Origin: Myotis daubentonii
Lineage: Eukaryota; Chordata; Mammalia; Chiroptera; Vespertilionidae
DNA: 64,000 bases
Assembly (NCBI RefSeq): GCF_963259705.1
Contig: NC_081840.1
Span: 100,484,626 to 100,548,625 of the forward strand
Reading direction: 5' to 3'
How positions within the stretch are numbered: position 1 is the stretch's first letter; each line of letters starts with the position of its first letter. Below the pieces are notes generated by a model, which made no database searches, was not told where the DNA came from, and was given only the letters and a program-made list of their open reading frames with translations. Made by a program: the position numbers and the translations under genes. Below, piece after piece: positions 42,776 to 53,751 of the stretch.

Positions 42776-43504
42776 TTGACTGCCTGGGACCTGAGCAAAT
42801 GGAAGAATGGAGTTTGGATGTTTCCATGCCTTCCCTGCCCCATCTGCACCACTGCACACTCACAAACACATATAAGCTCCCATGTCCCACACTCCTTGTC
42901 CTTCCAACAGATGGAACATTCCAGAGCTTTCCTTTTTTTTTCCAGAGCTTTTCTGATTCTCCCAGTTCCCAAAGTTTCCCTGTCCTGTCCTAGATAAGTG
43001 AATTCAACTCTGACCAACAGAATGAACCTGGGTGAGTTATTTTACCCTCTCCAACCCCTCTTCAGCTGTAAAACAGGAATAAGGATTACATTTACCCTCA
43101 AGAGCACTTGTGGGTATTAAGAGAGGAACTACAAGTGCCAGCACATGGAGGGCATTTCCCTGTGACAGTCACGCTGGACCTGCTCCCAGCCAAGTCTGTA
43201 TCACAATTCCCCTGGCGCTGGCCCCTGGAACAGAGGCCCCGTGTGCTCCCACCACTGCAGACACAGCTGTCAGGACAGACCCCACCCAGGGAAATGTGCA
43301 CAAGCCTAGGTCAGAGGGCCTTGGTGGGCAGGGCAGGGAGTTCAGGAAAGCCCAGGTCTGGCTGAGGGCCACAGTGCCTTCGCCCTTCTAGCTTCTGTCA
43401 TGGGGATGTTTGCTCTGGAGCCTGACTCTGGACCTGCCAGCAGGGGTCATGGTTCTCATCCTGCCTCCAATTCCACCACTCTAGCTTCACTGGGGTTGTG
43501 TCAG
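42776..43504. other. Unique sequence
   Basis: No gene recognised. Overlapping ORFs of 60-90 codons on both strands around 43.1-43.4 kb have no identifiable domain. Confidence 0.4.
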
Positions 43505-43700
43505 GAGAACCGGGACTTCAGAGTCAGAATCTCCTGGTTTGAATCCCAACTTTCCACTTATAAGCTGTGTGACTTTGGTCAATTACTTTTAACCTCTCTG
43601 GGCCTCCAGTTCATCTTTTATGAAAGGGGTGTTATTAATGCCCACTGCATGGAACAGTCATGGGATAAAACAAAACTGCCCATGCAAAGCACTTAATCCC
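43505..43700 (+). mobile_element. MIR SINE
   Basis: MIR core order: a TTTGAATCCCAACT block, CACTTATAAGCTGTGTGACT, AACCTCTCTGGGCCTCCAG, then TGCAAAGCACTTAAT. Diverged but complete in outline. Confidence 0.82.
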
Positions 43701-43877
43701 AAGTCTGCCTCCTGGTTAGTGCTTAAATGATGGATGGCTTCATTAGAATGAGTGTACTGTATAGACTAGCAGGACTTACCTACACCCCAGAGTCTAAAAA
43801 CAAAATTATTTTATCGCCAAAAAATGATGAATAAGTTTGTGTCCTCTGACTTTAGCTCAGAGAACATCTACTTTTTA

Positions 43878-44131
43878 TTTTACTTTAATATTTTTTTAAT
43901 CCTCACCCAAAGATATTCTTTCCATTGATTTCTTGAGAGAGAGTGGAAGGGAGGGAGCAGGGGGAGAGAGAGAGAAAGAAACATGGACATGAGAAAGACA
44001 CACCGATTTGTTGCCTCCCTACTGGGGTTAGGGAACCTGCAACCAAGGTACACGCCCTTACCTGGAATCAAACCTATGACCCTTTGGACTACAGGATGAT
44101 ACTCTAACCACTGAGAAAAACCGGCCAGGGC
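43878..44131 (-). mobile_element. Ves SINE, older minus-oriented copy
   Basis: An exact 15-bp duplication AACATCTACTTTTTA at 43863-43877 and 44132-44146. The head has drifted (a B-box-like ATCAAACCTATGACC on this strand) but the CT-rich tail and head order are clear. Confidence 0.92.
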
Positions 44132-44146
44132 AACATCTACTTTTTA

Positions 44147-45989
44147 AATAGTTAATACCTTCAAATAGAGAAAAGGAGGCAATGCTCATGGACACCATTT
44201 TAACCTCTCCGTGATTTGGCTAAAGGATTTGCCTTAGGGGTCTGCAACAAACTCTGCCCAAATGTATGTAGACTCCAAGGGCAGCAGATTTTCCTCCTCC
44301 CAGCTGATGGCCTTGCCTGCTGTTAGTCTCTGTGGACCTGGGTTTTCCTTCACAGCCATACACACAGCATGGCCCTTCCAAAAGCAGGTGAGGAAGGGTG
44401 GCTTTTCCCCCTCATACTGGCTGGGTATTCACAAGGCTGAGAGCCAAGCGGCTGTCTGAGGAGTGTTTGGGTGGGTGCCAGGGGATGGGAAGGATAATAG
44501 AAAGCAAGAGCTTGGGCCTTTTCTTTTCTGAAAAGGTCTTCATTTCCACGCTAATGGCAATTTCTGGCCTGCCTCAGTTTCAGACTCAGCCTTATTTGCT
44601 GAGTCGTCTGGCAAATCGCTGCTGGCATGTTTCCTCCACCTCCTTCTTCTTGGCCAAATGAGGTCAGTCATAAATTGACAAGGAAAGACACAGCTCGCCA
44701 AATGACTTTAGTATCTTGTCTAGGGTTATTATGGAGCTTGGACAAATAACCAAGAGGTAACAGCTGCTATGGATGCCAACCTGAACTGGCACCTCTCAAC
44801 TTTCCCACCTCATCTTTATTCCTGTTTGCTGACTAAAAATGAATTCACTTTCCCCAAACCTTTCCATACTACTCCACAAACCAAGGACCACATGAAGGCC
44901 AGAAGCAGACCCTGTGGGAACCAGAGGCCTCTAACCCAGGACTGAACCAGCCCTACCATTTCAAAGGCCTTTTATTCTAGTACTTAATGAAGCAGAAGCA
45001 GTTAAGAGATGGACTGTGCAACTGACCAGAGGTGAATGGAGAAATGGGAATTTACAGGGTGGAGAGGAGTTGAGAGGTGAAAGGAAGGCATTCAGGGCAG
45101 GGCTGAGCATGGAAGAGTGGGAACAGCATAGCATGGCTCATTGGTTTCATGAGAGCTGCTGCTCCATGCCGTAGGTGAGACAGGCAGGATTATCTGTTTT
45201 TATTACTTTGGGGCAAACCAGGAACCATCTGGGGTTTTTGAGCACAGAATAATGATTAAAGCAAATTATTTTTAAGGGTGGAAATGAGAGGTAATTCTCG
45301 CACTGTAGCTGAAAGACACTCCTCGGGTAAACAACATCCCTGTCCTCCCAGCCCCTTCAGAATCTAACCTAGTGTATCCTCCTGTGAAATTTAAGATTAA
45401 CAAAATTGGTGTATTTCAAATGGGTCTGTTTTCTGCTTGATGCAATTCATAAGTTTGTTTGTGTCTTGATAGCTAATGGAAAACATGATATTATTTAAAA
45501 TTGTGAGAGAAAACAAGACTGGAATGCAAAAGATGTAGACCAATTCATTTAGTGTCAGCGCTCCCTTTTAGGACTGAAGACAAGTCCTAGGTGGGAAGAA
45601 TTTTATTCACTGAAGGAGAAGACTAACCTCTGTACTCTAACAAAAGGATTCATTTTTATTTCCAGCTTGTTATTCTCTGGTTGCTGGAAGATAGGGGAAA
45701 ATCATATTAAGTGCTGACTGCCAGGTTTGGGTCATGAGAACAAGGATTGTGATTTTTAGGAAATGTGCGTTACCTTGACCTTTAGAGATGACTGCATTCT
45801 GATTGACTAGCTGTGCTGACTTTTCCCCAGGGTTCAGCAGTGTCATAAATACAGAAGAAACAAACACGCAAGTAATCACGCCCACCACAGGATTGGGAGC
45901 TGGAAAGAGGGAAGGTGGGCGCTTGGTGCTTGGTGCAAGTCCCTTCAGTAGGCTGGCCCACAGGGAGACACGTAATCCCCGCCAGAGGG
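44147..45989. other. Unique sequence upstream of the CpG island
   Basis: No coding exon recognised. No repeat is obvious over most of it, so it may hold regulatory sequence. Confidence 0.4.
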
Positions 45990-46770
45990 TGCTACGGAGG
46001 TGGAGGGGTGGGATGAGGTGTCCGGTGGAGGAAGACTAGAGCAGGAGAGTGGGTGCGGGCCCCCACGGGTGGGACTAGAGCCAGGCCGCGTGGGCGGGGC
46101 CGTCCTATGCGGGCCAGCGCGACCAGTGGGGCAAGGGTAGGCGTGCTAGGGGGTGGGGTCTGGGTCTCCCGCGCAGGGATGGGGCTGTATATGAGGCTCC
46201 AGAACGAGGCCCCGCCCCGCCCCTGACTTCCTGGCTTGTCTTGAGGGTAGGCTCTGGCCGTGCGGCTGGGAAATGACTGGTCCTCACATCGCAACGGGTG
46301 TTTCTGCTGCATCCTGGACCACCGGAGAGTACGCATCAAGTGAAGCGAACTTCGCAGGGCTGGTGTATCCAGGCCTCTGGCGTTAGCTTTTCTGTGACCT
46401 GCAATATCAGTCCTGTCAGAAAACCTTGCATGTAATACTAATGCGCTTGGATAAATCTGAGGAAAGGAACTGTACAATTAAAAACCAAAGCAGTGTCCCG
46501 GGGTAGCGTCGAGGTGCTATTCGGCCTCCAGCATACCGCCCGCACCCGGGTAGAGGGCAAAGGGAGTGTTTACTAGCCGCCCGCCCGCAGCGAGGGTGCA
46601 GTTAAGCACGGCGACCGCACCGCCCTGCACCTCCCTTTCTCCATTACGCCGCCACGCTCCTGATGCCCCGCCTTCCCGCGCTCCCCATTGGCCGCCGGAG
46701 CTTCCGAAACCACCAATCACAGGACGCATCTGCTTACAAAGGATGAAGAGACGCCTCAAGCCCGAAGCCT
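45990..46770. promoter_or_regulatory. CpG island, candidate host promoter
   Basis: CpGs are far denser than in the rest of the window. The left half holds GGGCGGGGC (about 46092) and CCCCGCCCCGCCCC (about 46209), both Sp1/KLF-type boxes. The right half holds CCCATTGGCCGCC (about 46684) and ACCAATCAC (about 46711), inverted and direct CCAAT boxes, followed by falling CpG density. It is free of recent transposons. No first exon can be defined, and ORFs inside it (161 and 80 codons, minus strand) are expected by chance in GC-rich DNA. Confidence 0.7.
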
Positions 46771-47324
46771 TGCTCTGTGTGGGGGAGTCAGGCTGATGGC
46801 CTAATTGAGGTTACAGTAAACTCCAATCAAAGAAGCAAAACGCAAGCAGAATTATCTAATCGTATATACATAAGGGAGCAATACGAGAGCCGAAGCAGCC
46901 CCTAATAATCGGCCCTGAAAAGGTTTCTGTAGCGAGGAGTTATCCGATTGCGTTCATCCTGAATATCTATCTAGACTGATTCCTCTGGTTTGGGCTCCAT
47001 CACTTCCTATCAGGAGGTCCCTGTTTCCTCCACTTAAAGAAGGACTGTATAGTCTATCAAGACCCAACTCCACATTTCTATGAGCTGCATGCAGAGTCTG
47101 AGTCACCCCCTGGGAGCTAAGGCTGTTTAGCATTCAATCCTGAAATGGAAAGCAATGAATGGGAGACTGATTTGTCTTTGCTTTTTTCTTTGACTCTGTC
47201 TGCAGATAAAGAAATAGCTGTCACAATTCAATTGGTGTTTAATCTGCAATGGAGATGAATTTCCCATCTAACCCAAGGAGATGTGGGACTGCTCCCTGCT
47301 GAGGACAGATAAAATTGTCAGATG
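46771..47324. other. Unique AT-richer flank of the CpG island
   Basis: 46.80-46.99 kb is free of repeats and unusually rich in intact-looking CpGs for its AT content (for example TATCTAATCG and AATCGGCCC). It could be a transcribed leader or conserved noncoding element; I cannot decide. Confidence 0.35.
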
Positions 47325-47490
47325 TCAGAACTGGCAGGGACCATACATAATCCCTTCCAACCTCCTAGCTGTAGCTTTACAGATGAGGAGCCTGAGGCCC
47401 AGAGATGCTAGAAGACTTGTGCAAGGCCACATAGCTGTCAGAGCCAGGGTAGAAATCCATGACCTTACTGCCATGCCATGCTGGACAGCT
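47325..47490 (-). mobile_element. MIR SINE
   Basis: Reversed MIR blocks: TTACAGATGAGGAGCCTGAG, GTGCAAGGCCACATAGCTG and CAGAGCCAGGGTAGAA. Confidence 0.82.
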
Positions 47491-47827
47491 CTAGCCACTT
47501 GTTTTCTTCAGGAAGCCCTGCTAGCTGAGCCTCCCACTCCCCCTTCTTCCTCTCCCTCTCACACTGTCCAATAATAATTGACAACATACCAATCCAGCCC
47601 TCGAACCTGGGAGGGCAGGACCAAGCTGAGTTTTCTGATCCTAGCCACAGTGGATTGATTTCTTTGAAAAAGAGGGAAGCAGCTAGCTTTAACTTGGCGC
47701 CAATTGGAGGCTCTGAAGCGTTCAGTGATTCTGCCACACACAGGCTTTGACTTTGCAAACGTGCAGCTGATCTCACAAACTTTCAAAGCCTTAAAGAACA
47801 GAATGATGAAGCATTAGGTCAGCAGTA
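47491..47827. other. Unique sequence
   Basis: No gene recognised. Its last two bases are the TA flank of the following MITE. Confidence 0.4.
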
Positions 47828-47943
47828 CAGGATGGAGCAAAGGTAGGTTTACAGTTGTTCATATGGAAAATAATACAATAAATAATAATACAAGAATAAA
47901 CTCTATGTTTGGCATACTCACAACTGTAAGCTGCCCCACCCTG
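47828..47943. mobile_element. Mariner-type MITE (116 bp)
   Basis: It is flanked by TA on both sides (47826-47827 and 47944-47945). The left end CAGGATGGAGCAAAGGTAGG and the right end CTGCCCCACCCTG form terminal inverted repeats, and TTTACAGTTGT pairs with ACAACTGTAA just inside. It is too short to encode transposase. Confidence 0.75.
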
Positions 47944-48829
47944 TATAGTGACTCATGGCCAGATTCTCTTATTTCCCCAAAGTCCTAAATCCACAACACA
48001 GCATTAGCTGGATTTGGTACCTGTAAAGTCTTGCAGCCATCTAAATGTAGAGTTCCTTATTTCACTAAATCTACCACATTCCCTATATGTGCATCTTAGT
48101 ACCTCCTCTATCTGAGCATCTAGCATTTACTGAACTCCTATATAGTCTCATCAAACAATATAGGCACTTGTGAAGCAGCAGGTAGGAGGGAGAATCTCAA
48201 AGGCTTTCCTCTGGCCTAATCTTACCCTGCTGGCTCTATTCATCCTCTGCCCCAGGCTGCATCCTCCCAGCTTCCCCAACCCACACACATACCAATTCAA
48301 ACCAACTTTCAGCTATCCATGGTTTCCTCCTAGTTTTTTGGTTAATCCCTGAAATCCAACTGTTCCTTTTCCTTCCATAGTTTCTCTAATGCTATTCTGA
48401 GAGAGCCAAACAGCCAAACTGGTTCACTGTCTGCATGGATATTGGAAAAGGAGAAGGAGGGGGAAGGATCAGGAGTAAGAGGAGAAGGAGAACAAAAAAA
48501 GAAGATATATGGCTAAAATGTATCCCTTTTCCTCCCTACTGAGCAAAATCCAAAATTGTTTTCCACCATGTTCAAAGCAGATCCTACCCCATCATTAAGT
48601 GGCACTGCTCATTCATTTTACAAACACTTTAAGCACCTCTCTGTGCTGGCACTGGGGATACTTAGGAACAACACAGAGAAGGTTGGTGAGCCACGAAGCC
48701 TGCAGGCACCAGCTGTAGTTGCTACAGGCAGAGGTTATAGCACAGGAACAATGTGAAATGTTCAGGTTGGATGGTAAAGGAATGGAAAGAAAGGTGGCGT
48801 GCCTAGAGCAAAGTGCTCAGTGGTAGTGT
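47944..48829. other. Unique sequence
   Basis: No gene recognised. 48.59-48.70 kb resembles the ancient repeat also seen at 41.9 kb. Confidence 0.4.
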
Positions 48830-48917
48830 GGTAGGAAGTGAAGTTAGAGAGGGAGGCAGAGCCAGATCTCACAGAGCTTTGTACTCAAATATAAGAGTTA
48901 GAATTTTATTTCAAGTA

Positions 48918-49294
48918 CTAGAGGCCCAGTGCACTAAATTCATGCACTGGGGGGGAGGCGTCCCTCAGCCCAGCCTGCACCCTCTCCAATCCAGTACCCC
49001 TCAGGGGATGTCTGACTGCCAATCGTATATCCCTCTCGAAATCTAGGATTGCTGGCTCCTAACCACTCACCTGCCTGCCTTCCTGATCGCCCCTAACCTC
49101 TCTGCCTGCCTGCTGATCCCCATAACTGCTCCCCTGTCAGCCTGATCACCCCTAACTGCTCTCCCCTTCTGGTCTGATTGCCCCTAACCACCTCTGCCTT
49201 GGCCCCCGCCACCGTGGCTTGTCCGGAAGGACATCCAGAAGGATGTCCAGAAGATGTCTGGTCTAATTAGCATATTACCCTTAATAAGTATAGA
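48918..49294 (-). mobile_element. HeliBat-type Helitron with both ends intact (377 bp)
   Basis: It sits between A (48917) and T (49295). On the minus strand it begins TCTATACTTATTAAGGGTAA and ends GGCCTCTAG. Immediately inside the CTAG end is a perfect 7-bp hairpin, CAGTGCA/TGCACTG, with a 9-nt loop. The interior is short and unremarkable, with a GGATGTC(T/C) triple motif near 49230-49260. It is inserted in an ancient repeat whose sequence continues on both sides. Confidence 0.93.
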
Positions 49295-51164
49295 TAATGA
49301 AAAACCATTGCAGAGTTTTAAGCAGGGGAGAAGCATGATGTGACCCACATTTGCAAACACTGTTCTGTCTGCTGTGTCGCTAGTGGACCATAGCATTACC
49401 TAGAGAGGAATCTTCTTGAGCATCAGGAAAAGAAATGCTCTTCTGGACTTTAATTTACCTCAGGAGGGAACACTCGTACTGGTTATCCACCCAGTCTAGC
49501 ATGCAGTATAATTGATTTTGGGCCTTCAGGTTTATAAATCAATCTCTTCTGAATTCTTTAGAATGAATCAGTCCCTCAGAACCTCTGAGCAAGAGGATAA
49601 AATTGAGTTTCTAGACCTGCAAAGCTGTGAACCAGATTATTCCAAAGTCCTGTCCACCTGTGAGGCCCTAAGTCAGAGCCCTCTTAAACCCCTCTCAGCT
49701 GCAGCCATTTGCTATAAATCATTCTCATGTTTGTTGAGTAAATGAGTGGATGAATGAATGAATGACTATATCAAAAATAGATGGTTGAATGATTGTCTAG
49801 TTGGATGGAAGGATGAAAGGAACTGGTGTGTGTGTGTGTGTGTGTAAGGTTCCAGGGGAGAGGGAGACAATGGATCAAGATCTTGTGGAAAAGTGATCTG
49901 GCCTCTTAAGCCACCCCTACTTATTCTTGGACACCCCTCAATCAGCTTTCCAGGTGCTTTGGCAGCTTAGAGACCTATGTAAATGGCCTGAAGCAAGTGG
50001 TCAAAATCCCCTTAAGTCGTTTGCTCTTGGAAGGCAAATAAATCACCTTCCCTTCAGACCCCATAATTGCCTACAGACTTTCCACCTCCTCAGACTTCCC
50101 TTCCAACCCTGGGTAGGGCTAGAACTCAGAATGAAAGAAGGGGTATATGAGTCTGCTGAGACACTGAGTTAGGGTCACTTGTGGGGCCAGAGACAAAGAT
50201 GGAAGCAGAATCCACCACTACCACCACCATCACCACAGGCTGGTCTGATTACCAAGGAGCCTGCTCCAAGGTAGGCTGTCAGGTGCCAGCAGGCTGAGTA
50301 GTTGTTCCAAAAGGCTCATCTGAGCAAGATGTTGTTCTCCACTCACAACCTGCTCCTTGAGAAAGGCATCCAAGGCCAACATGCAAATGCAGTCTATGAA
50401 GTTAACCAGGAGCCATTTTCAATACTTGGTCTGGATTCCCATGTCAGATTAACCAGTCACTTCCCTGGCCTCTAATGGAATGGGCCTCCAGACAGAGAAA
50501 AAAGCTAGATGTCAAACAATGTGTTTTCCACCATTGGGAAACCTTGCTGTTCTGATTCTTGTGGGAAGCCCACTCTGCTCTGTTAGCAAAAGGCAGGGGG
50601 AGCCAGTAACAGAACTTAGGCCTGAAAGCATTTAGCAAGGTTTGCATCTGTTTTCCTGCAAGGTTTACAGTGGAGAAAACTACTTTCCACATGGTCTGAA
50701 TGGAGGAAGCCTCTTTCCACTTGCTTTTGATCCTTAGACACTGCAACCATCATCGCACAGGCTGTTTCCAGAACCTCACTTGCTGATCCCCACCCCCAAC
50801 TTCATGAACTCTGAGCAAGATGGCCATGTCCCCATACCACCCTGAAAACCACCCCTGACAATCTGAGAGCCATGCCACTTAGTCTCCAGGAAGCTCCTCC
50901 TCACAGAGAAGAAGGGCCTGAGGCATAGGATGCCCTTGTCGGCCTTGTCTGTGGTCACCCAGGCTCCTAGTCCCAAACTGTCATCCCCAGAGCTATCCTC
51001 CCCTCCAACTAGCAGATGAAGTCAGATTAATACAAACTCAAGGCCAAGGAAAAGCACTCTCATGGATGCTGATGGGGACACAATTATTACAGATTTTCTA
51101 TTTCTCTGTAAGCAATTTGAAATAAATATATATAAATAAATAAATATTCCCTTAAAATGAACAT
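49295..51164. other. Ancient repeat tail, then unique sequence
   Basis: 49.30-49.40 kb continues the ancient repeat. The rest has a short GT run (49828-49846) and no recognised gene. Confidence 0.4.
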
Positions 51165-51368
51165 ACTTTTTTTTAATCAATGGACACCTAGGTTTCTTCC
51201 ATATCTTGGCTATTGTAAATAATACTGCATTGAATATAGGATGCATATATATTATTTAATTAGTGTTTTTGTTTTCTTTGAATAAATACCCAGAAGTGGA
51301 ATTGCTGGGTCTTATAGTATATTTATTTTTAGTTTTATGAGGAAATTTCATTCTATTTTCCATAGGAT
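51165..51368 (-). mobile_element. Old L1 ORF2-tail fragment
   Basis: Antisense L1 sequence with GGACACCTAGGTTTCTTCCA, GAATAAATACCCAGAAGTGG and ATTGCTGGGTCTTATAGTAT. It ends abruptly against the next L1. Confidence 0.8.
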
Positions 51369-52778
51369 CTACACCAGGAGCACCCAAATACATAAAAAAA
51401 ACTTCTGGAGGATATCAAGGGAGAGATTGACAGCAATACAGTATATACTTTAATACCCCACTATCACCATTGGACAAATCCTCTAAACAAAAAGCAGCAA
51501 AGAAACATCAATCCTAAATGACTCACTAGATCAGATGGAATTAATTGACATCTTCAGAACATTTCACCCCAAACCCACAGAATATACATTCTTCTCAAGT
51601 TCACATGGGTCATTTTCAAAGATAGACCATATATTGGGTCACAGGCAAAGTCTCTTCAAATTCAAGAAGATAGAAATCATATCAAGCATCTTCTCAGATC
51701 ACAAAGGCATAGAACTAGAAATCAACTACAATAAAAAACAATAAAAAAATCAAACACCTGGAGGCTAAATAGCATGCTATTAGACAATGACTGGGTTACC
51801 AGAGAGATCAAAGAAGAAATAAAAAGCATCATGGCAACAAACAACAATGAAAACACAACAATCCAAAATCTATGGGACACAATGAAAGCAGTCTTGAGAG
51901 GGAAGTTCATAGCTCTACAAGCCTACTGCAAAAAAAAAGAACAAAAACAAGAAACAATGGTAATAAATTACCTAACCCTACAACTCAAAGAGTTAGAAAG
52001 AGAGCAACAAGAAAAGCCCAGTGTAAGCAGAAGGAAGGAAATAATAAAGATCAGAGTGGAGATAAACAAAATAGAGACCAAAAACACAATACCAACAAAA
52101 CCAAGAGCTGGTACTTTAAAAGGATAAACAAGATTGATGAACCTCTAGCCAGGCTCACCAAGAAGCAAAGAGAGAACACCCAAATAAACAAAATCATAAA
52201 TGAAAGAGGTGAAATAACAACCGATCCCACAGAAATACAAATGATTATGAAAAAAATACTATGAACAACTCTATTTCAACAAAAAGGACAACCTAGATGA
52301 AAGGGACATATTCTTAGAAAAATACAAACTCCCAAAACTCAACCAAGAAGAATCAAAAAACCTGAACAGGCTGATAACTACCAAAGAAATTGAAACAGCA
52401 ATCAAAATCTTCCAGCAAACAAAAGCCCTGGTCCGGACAGCTTTACAGGGAGTTCTACCAAGCATTCAAAGAAGAACTAAAACCTATCCTCCTCAGACTA
52501 TTACAAAAAATTCAAGAGAAAGAACACTTCCAAGCTCTTTCTAAGAAGCCAGCATTACCCTAATCCCCAAAAAGATAAAGACACCACAAAAAAAGAAAGA
52601 GAACTACAGGCCAATATCCTTGATGAACATAGATGCTAAAATCCTCAACAAGATTCTAGCAAATCGGATTCAGCAATACATTAGAAAGGTCATACACCAT
52701 GACCAAGTGGGATTTATTCCAGGGATGCAATGATGGTACAATATCTGCAAATCAATAAATGGGATACATCATGTAAAC

Positions 52779-53751
52779 CAGGGGTCCTCAAACTACGGCC
52801 TGCAGGCCACATGCGTCCCGCCAAAAACATTTATCCGGCCCGCCGGGTGTTTTTGCCACCGCTGCCTGTTGCTTAGCAGCCGACTTGTCCCAGGCCCGCA
52901 GTGTGCATGTGTGGAATGTGCGCCGCACTCTCCTACTCCCCTCCTCTCTGTCTCTCGATTCCTCCTCTCAGTCTCAGGTGTGATCGGATGAGTCACGAGC
53001 TTGCCTGTGCAGAGCCTGCTGCTGCCTGAGGACCAAGGTAAGAACAAGTTAGGATTTTTTTTTTTTGAAGTTAGGAGGTCTATTTTTTTTTTAATTTTGC
53101 AGTTAGTAGGGCCTTTTTTTTGAAGTTAGGAGAGCCTTTTTTTGAAGTTAGGAGAGCAAATTGTCAGTGCTCAGAGGTAATGCAAATGGTCAGTGCTCAG
53201 AGGTAATGCAAATAGTCAGTGCTTAGTGGTAATGATAATTGTAAGTGCTCAGTGTTAATGCAAATGGTCAGCGCTCAGTATTAATGCAAATTGTCAGTGG
53301 TCAGAGTTATCACAAATGGTCAGCGATCAGTGTTAATGAAAATGGTCAGTGCTCAGTGTTATTGCATGGGGGCCCTAACTGGTAATCTGGTCAGGGCCCT
53401 ATGGGAATTTAATCCAGCTCTGCAGACAGCCAAGGAGTAGGAACCCTAATTTAATTGACAATAAGTGCATTTATATTTTGATTGCTATTCAGTTGTGTAT
53501 GATGTTGTATGACTAGCCAAAAGCAGGACCATAGTTCCCATTGAAATACTGGTAAGTTTGTTGATTTAACTTTACTTGTTCTTTATTTTAAATATTGTAT
53601 TTGTTCCCATTTTGTTTTTTTACTTCAAAATAAGATATGTGCAGTGTGCATAGGAATCTGTTCATAGTTTTTTTTAAAACTATAGTCTGGCCCTCCAACG
53701 GTCTGAGGGACAGTGAATTGGCCCCCTGTTTTAAAAGTTTGAGGACCTCTT
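52779..53751. mobile_element. hAT DNA transposon, OposCharlie-like, non-autonomous (973 bp)
   Basis: The left end is CAGGGGTCCTCAAACT and the right end AAGTTTGAGGACCTCTT, an inverted repeat with two terminal-proximal changes. The 8-bp duplication ATGTAAAC at 52771-52778 and 53752-53759 is perfect and has TA at its centre, as in Buster-group hAT elements. The interior has GC-rich sequence at the left, T-runs with repeated GAAGTTAGGA, an array of eight 26-bp repeats, and an AT-rich right part. No transposase ORF is present. The OposCharlie assignment is by recalled termini. Confidence 0.88.
53163..53370. repeat. Eight 26-bp repeats with octamer motifs inside the hAT
   Basis: Units start at 53163, 53189, 53215, 53241, 53267, 53293, 53319 and 53345, with no length variation. 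The unit pattern is GTCAGTGCTCAG followed by an AATGCAAAT-type block. ATGCAAAT, the POU/Oct octamer, is intact in units 1, 2, 4 and 5 and altered in the rest. Confidence 0.95.

Noticed and set aside
45992..46477. 161-codon minus-strand ORF in the CpG island
   Set aside because: Low-complexity Pro/Arg-rich frame expected in GC-rich DNA; no domain and no splice context.
53163..53370. CRISPR-like or satellite array
   Set aside because: There are no spacers; it is a tandem array inside a hAT element.
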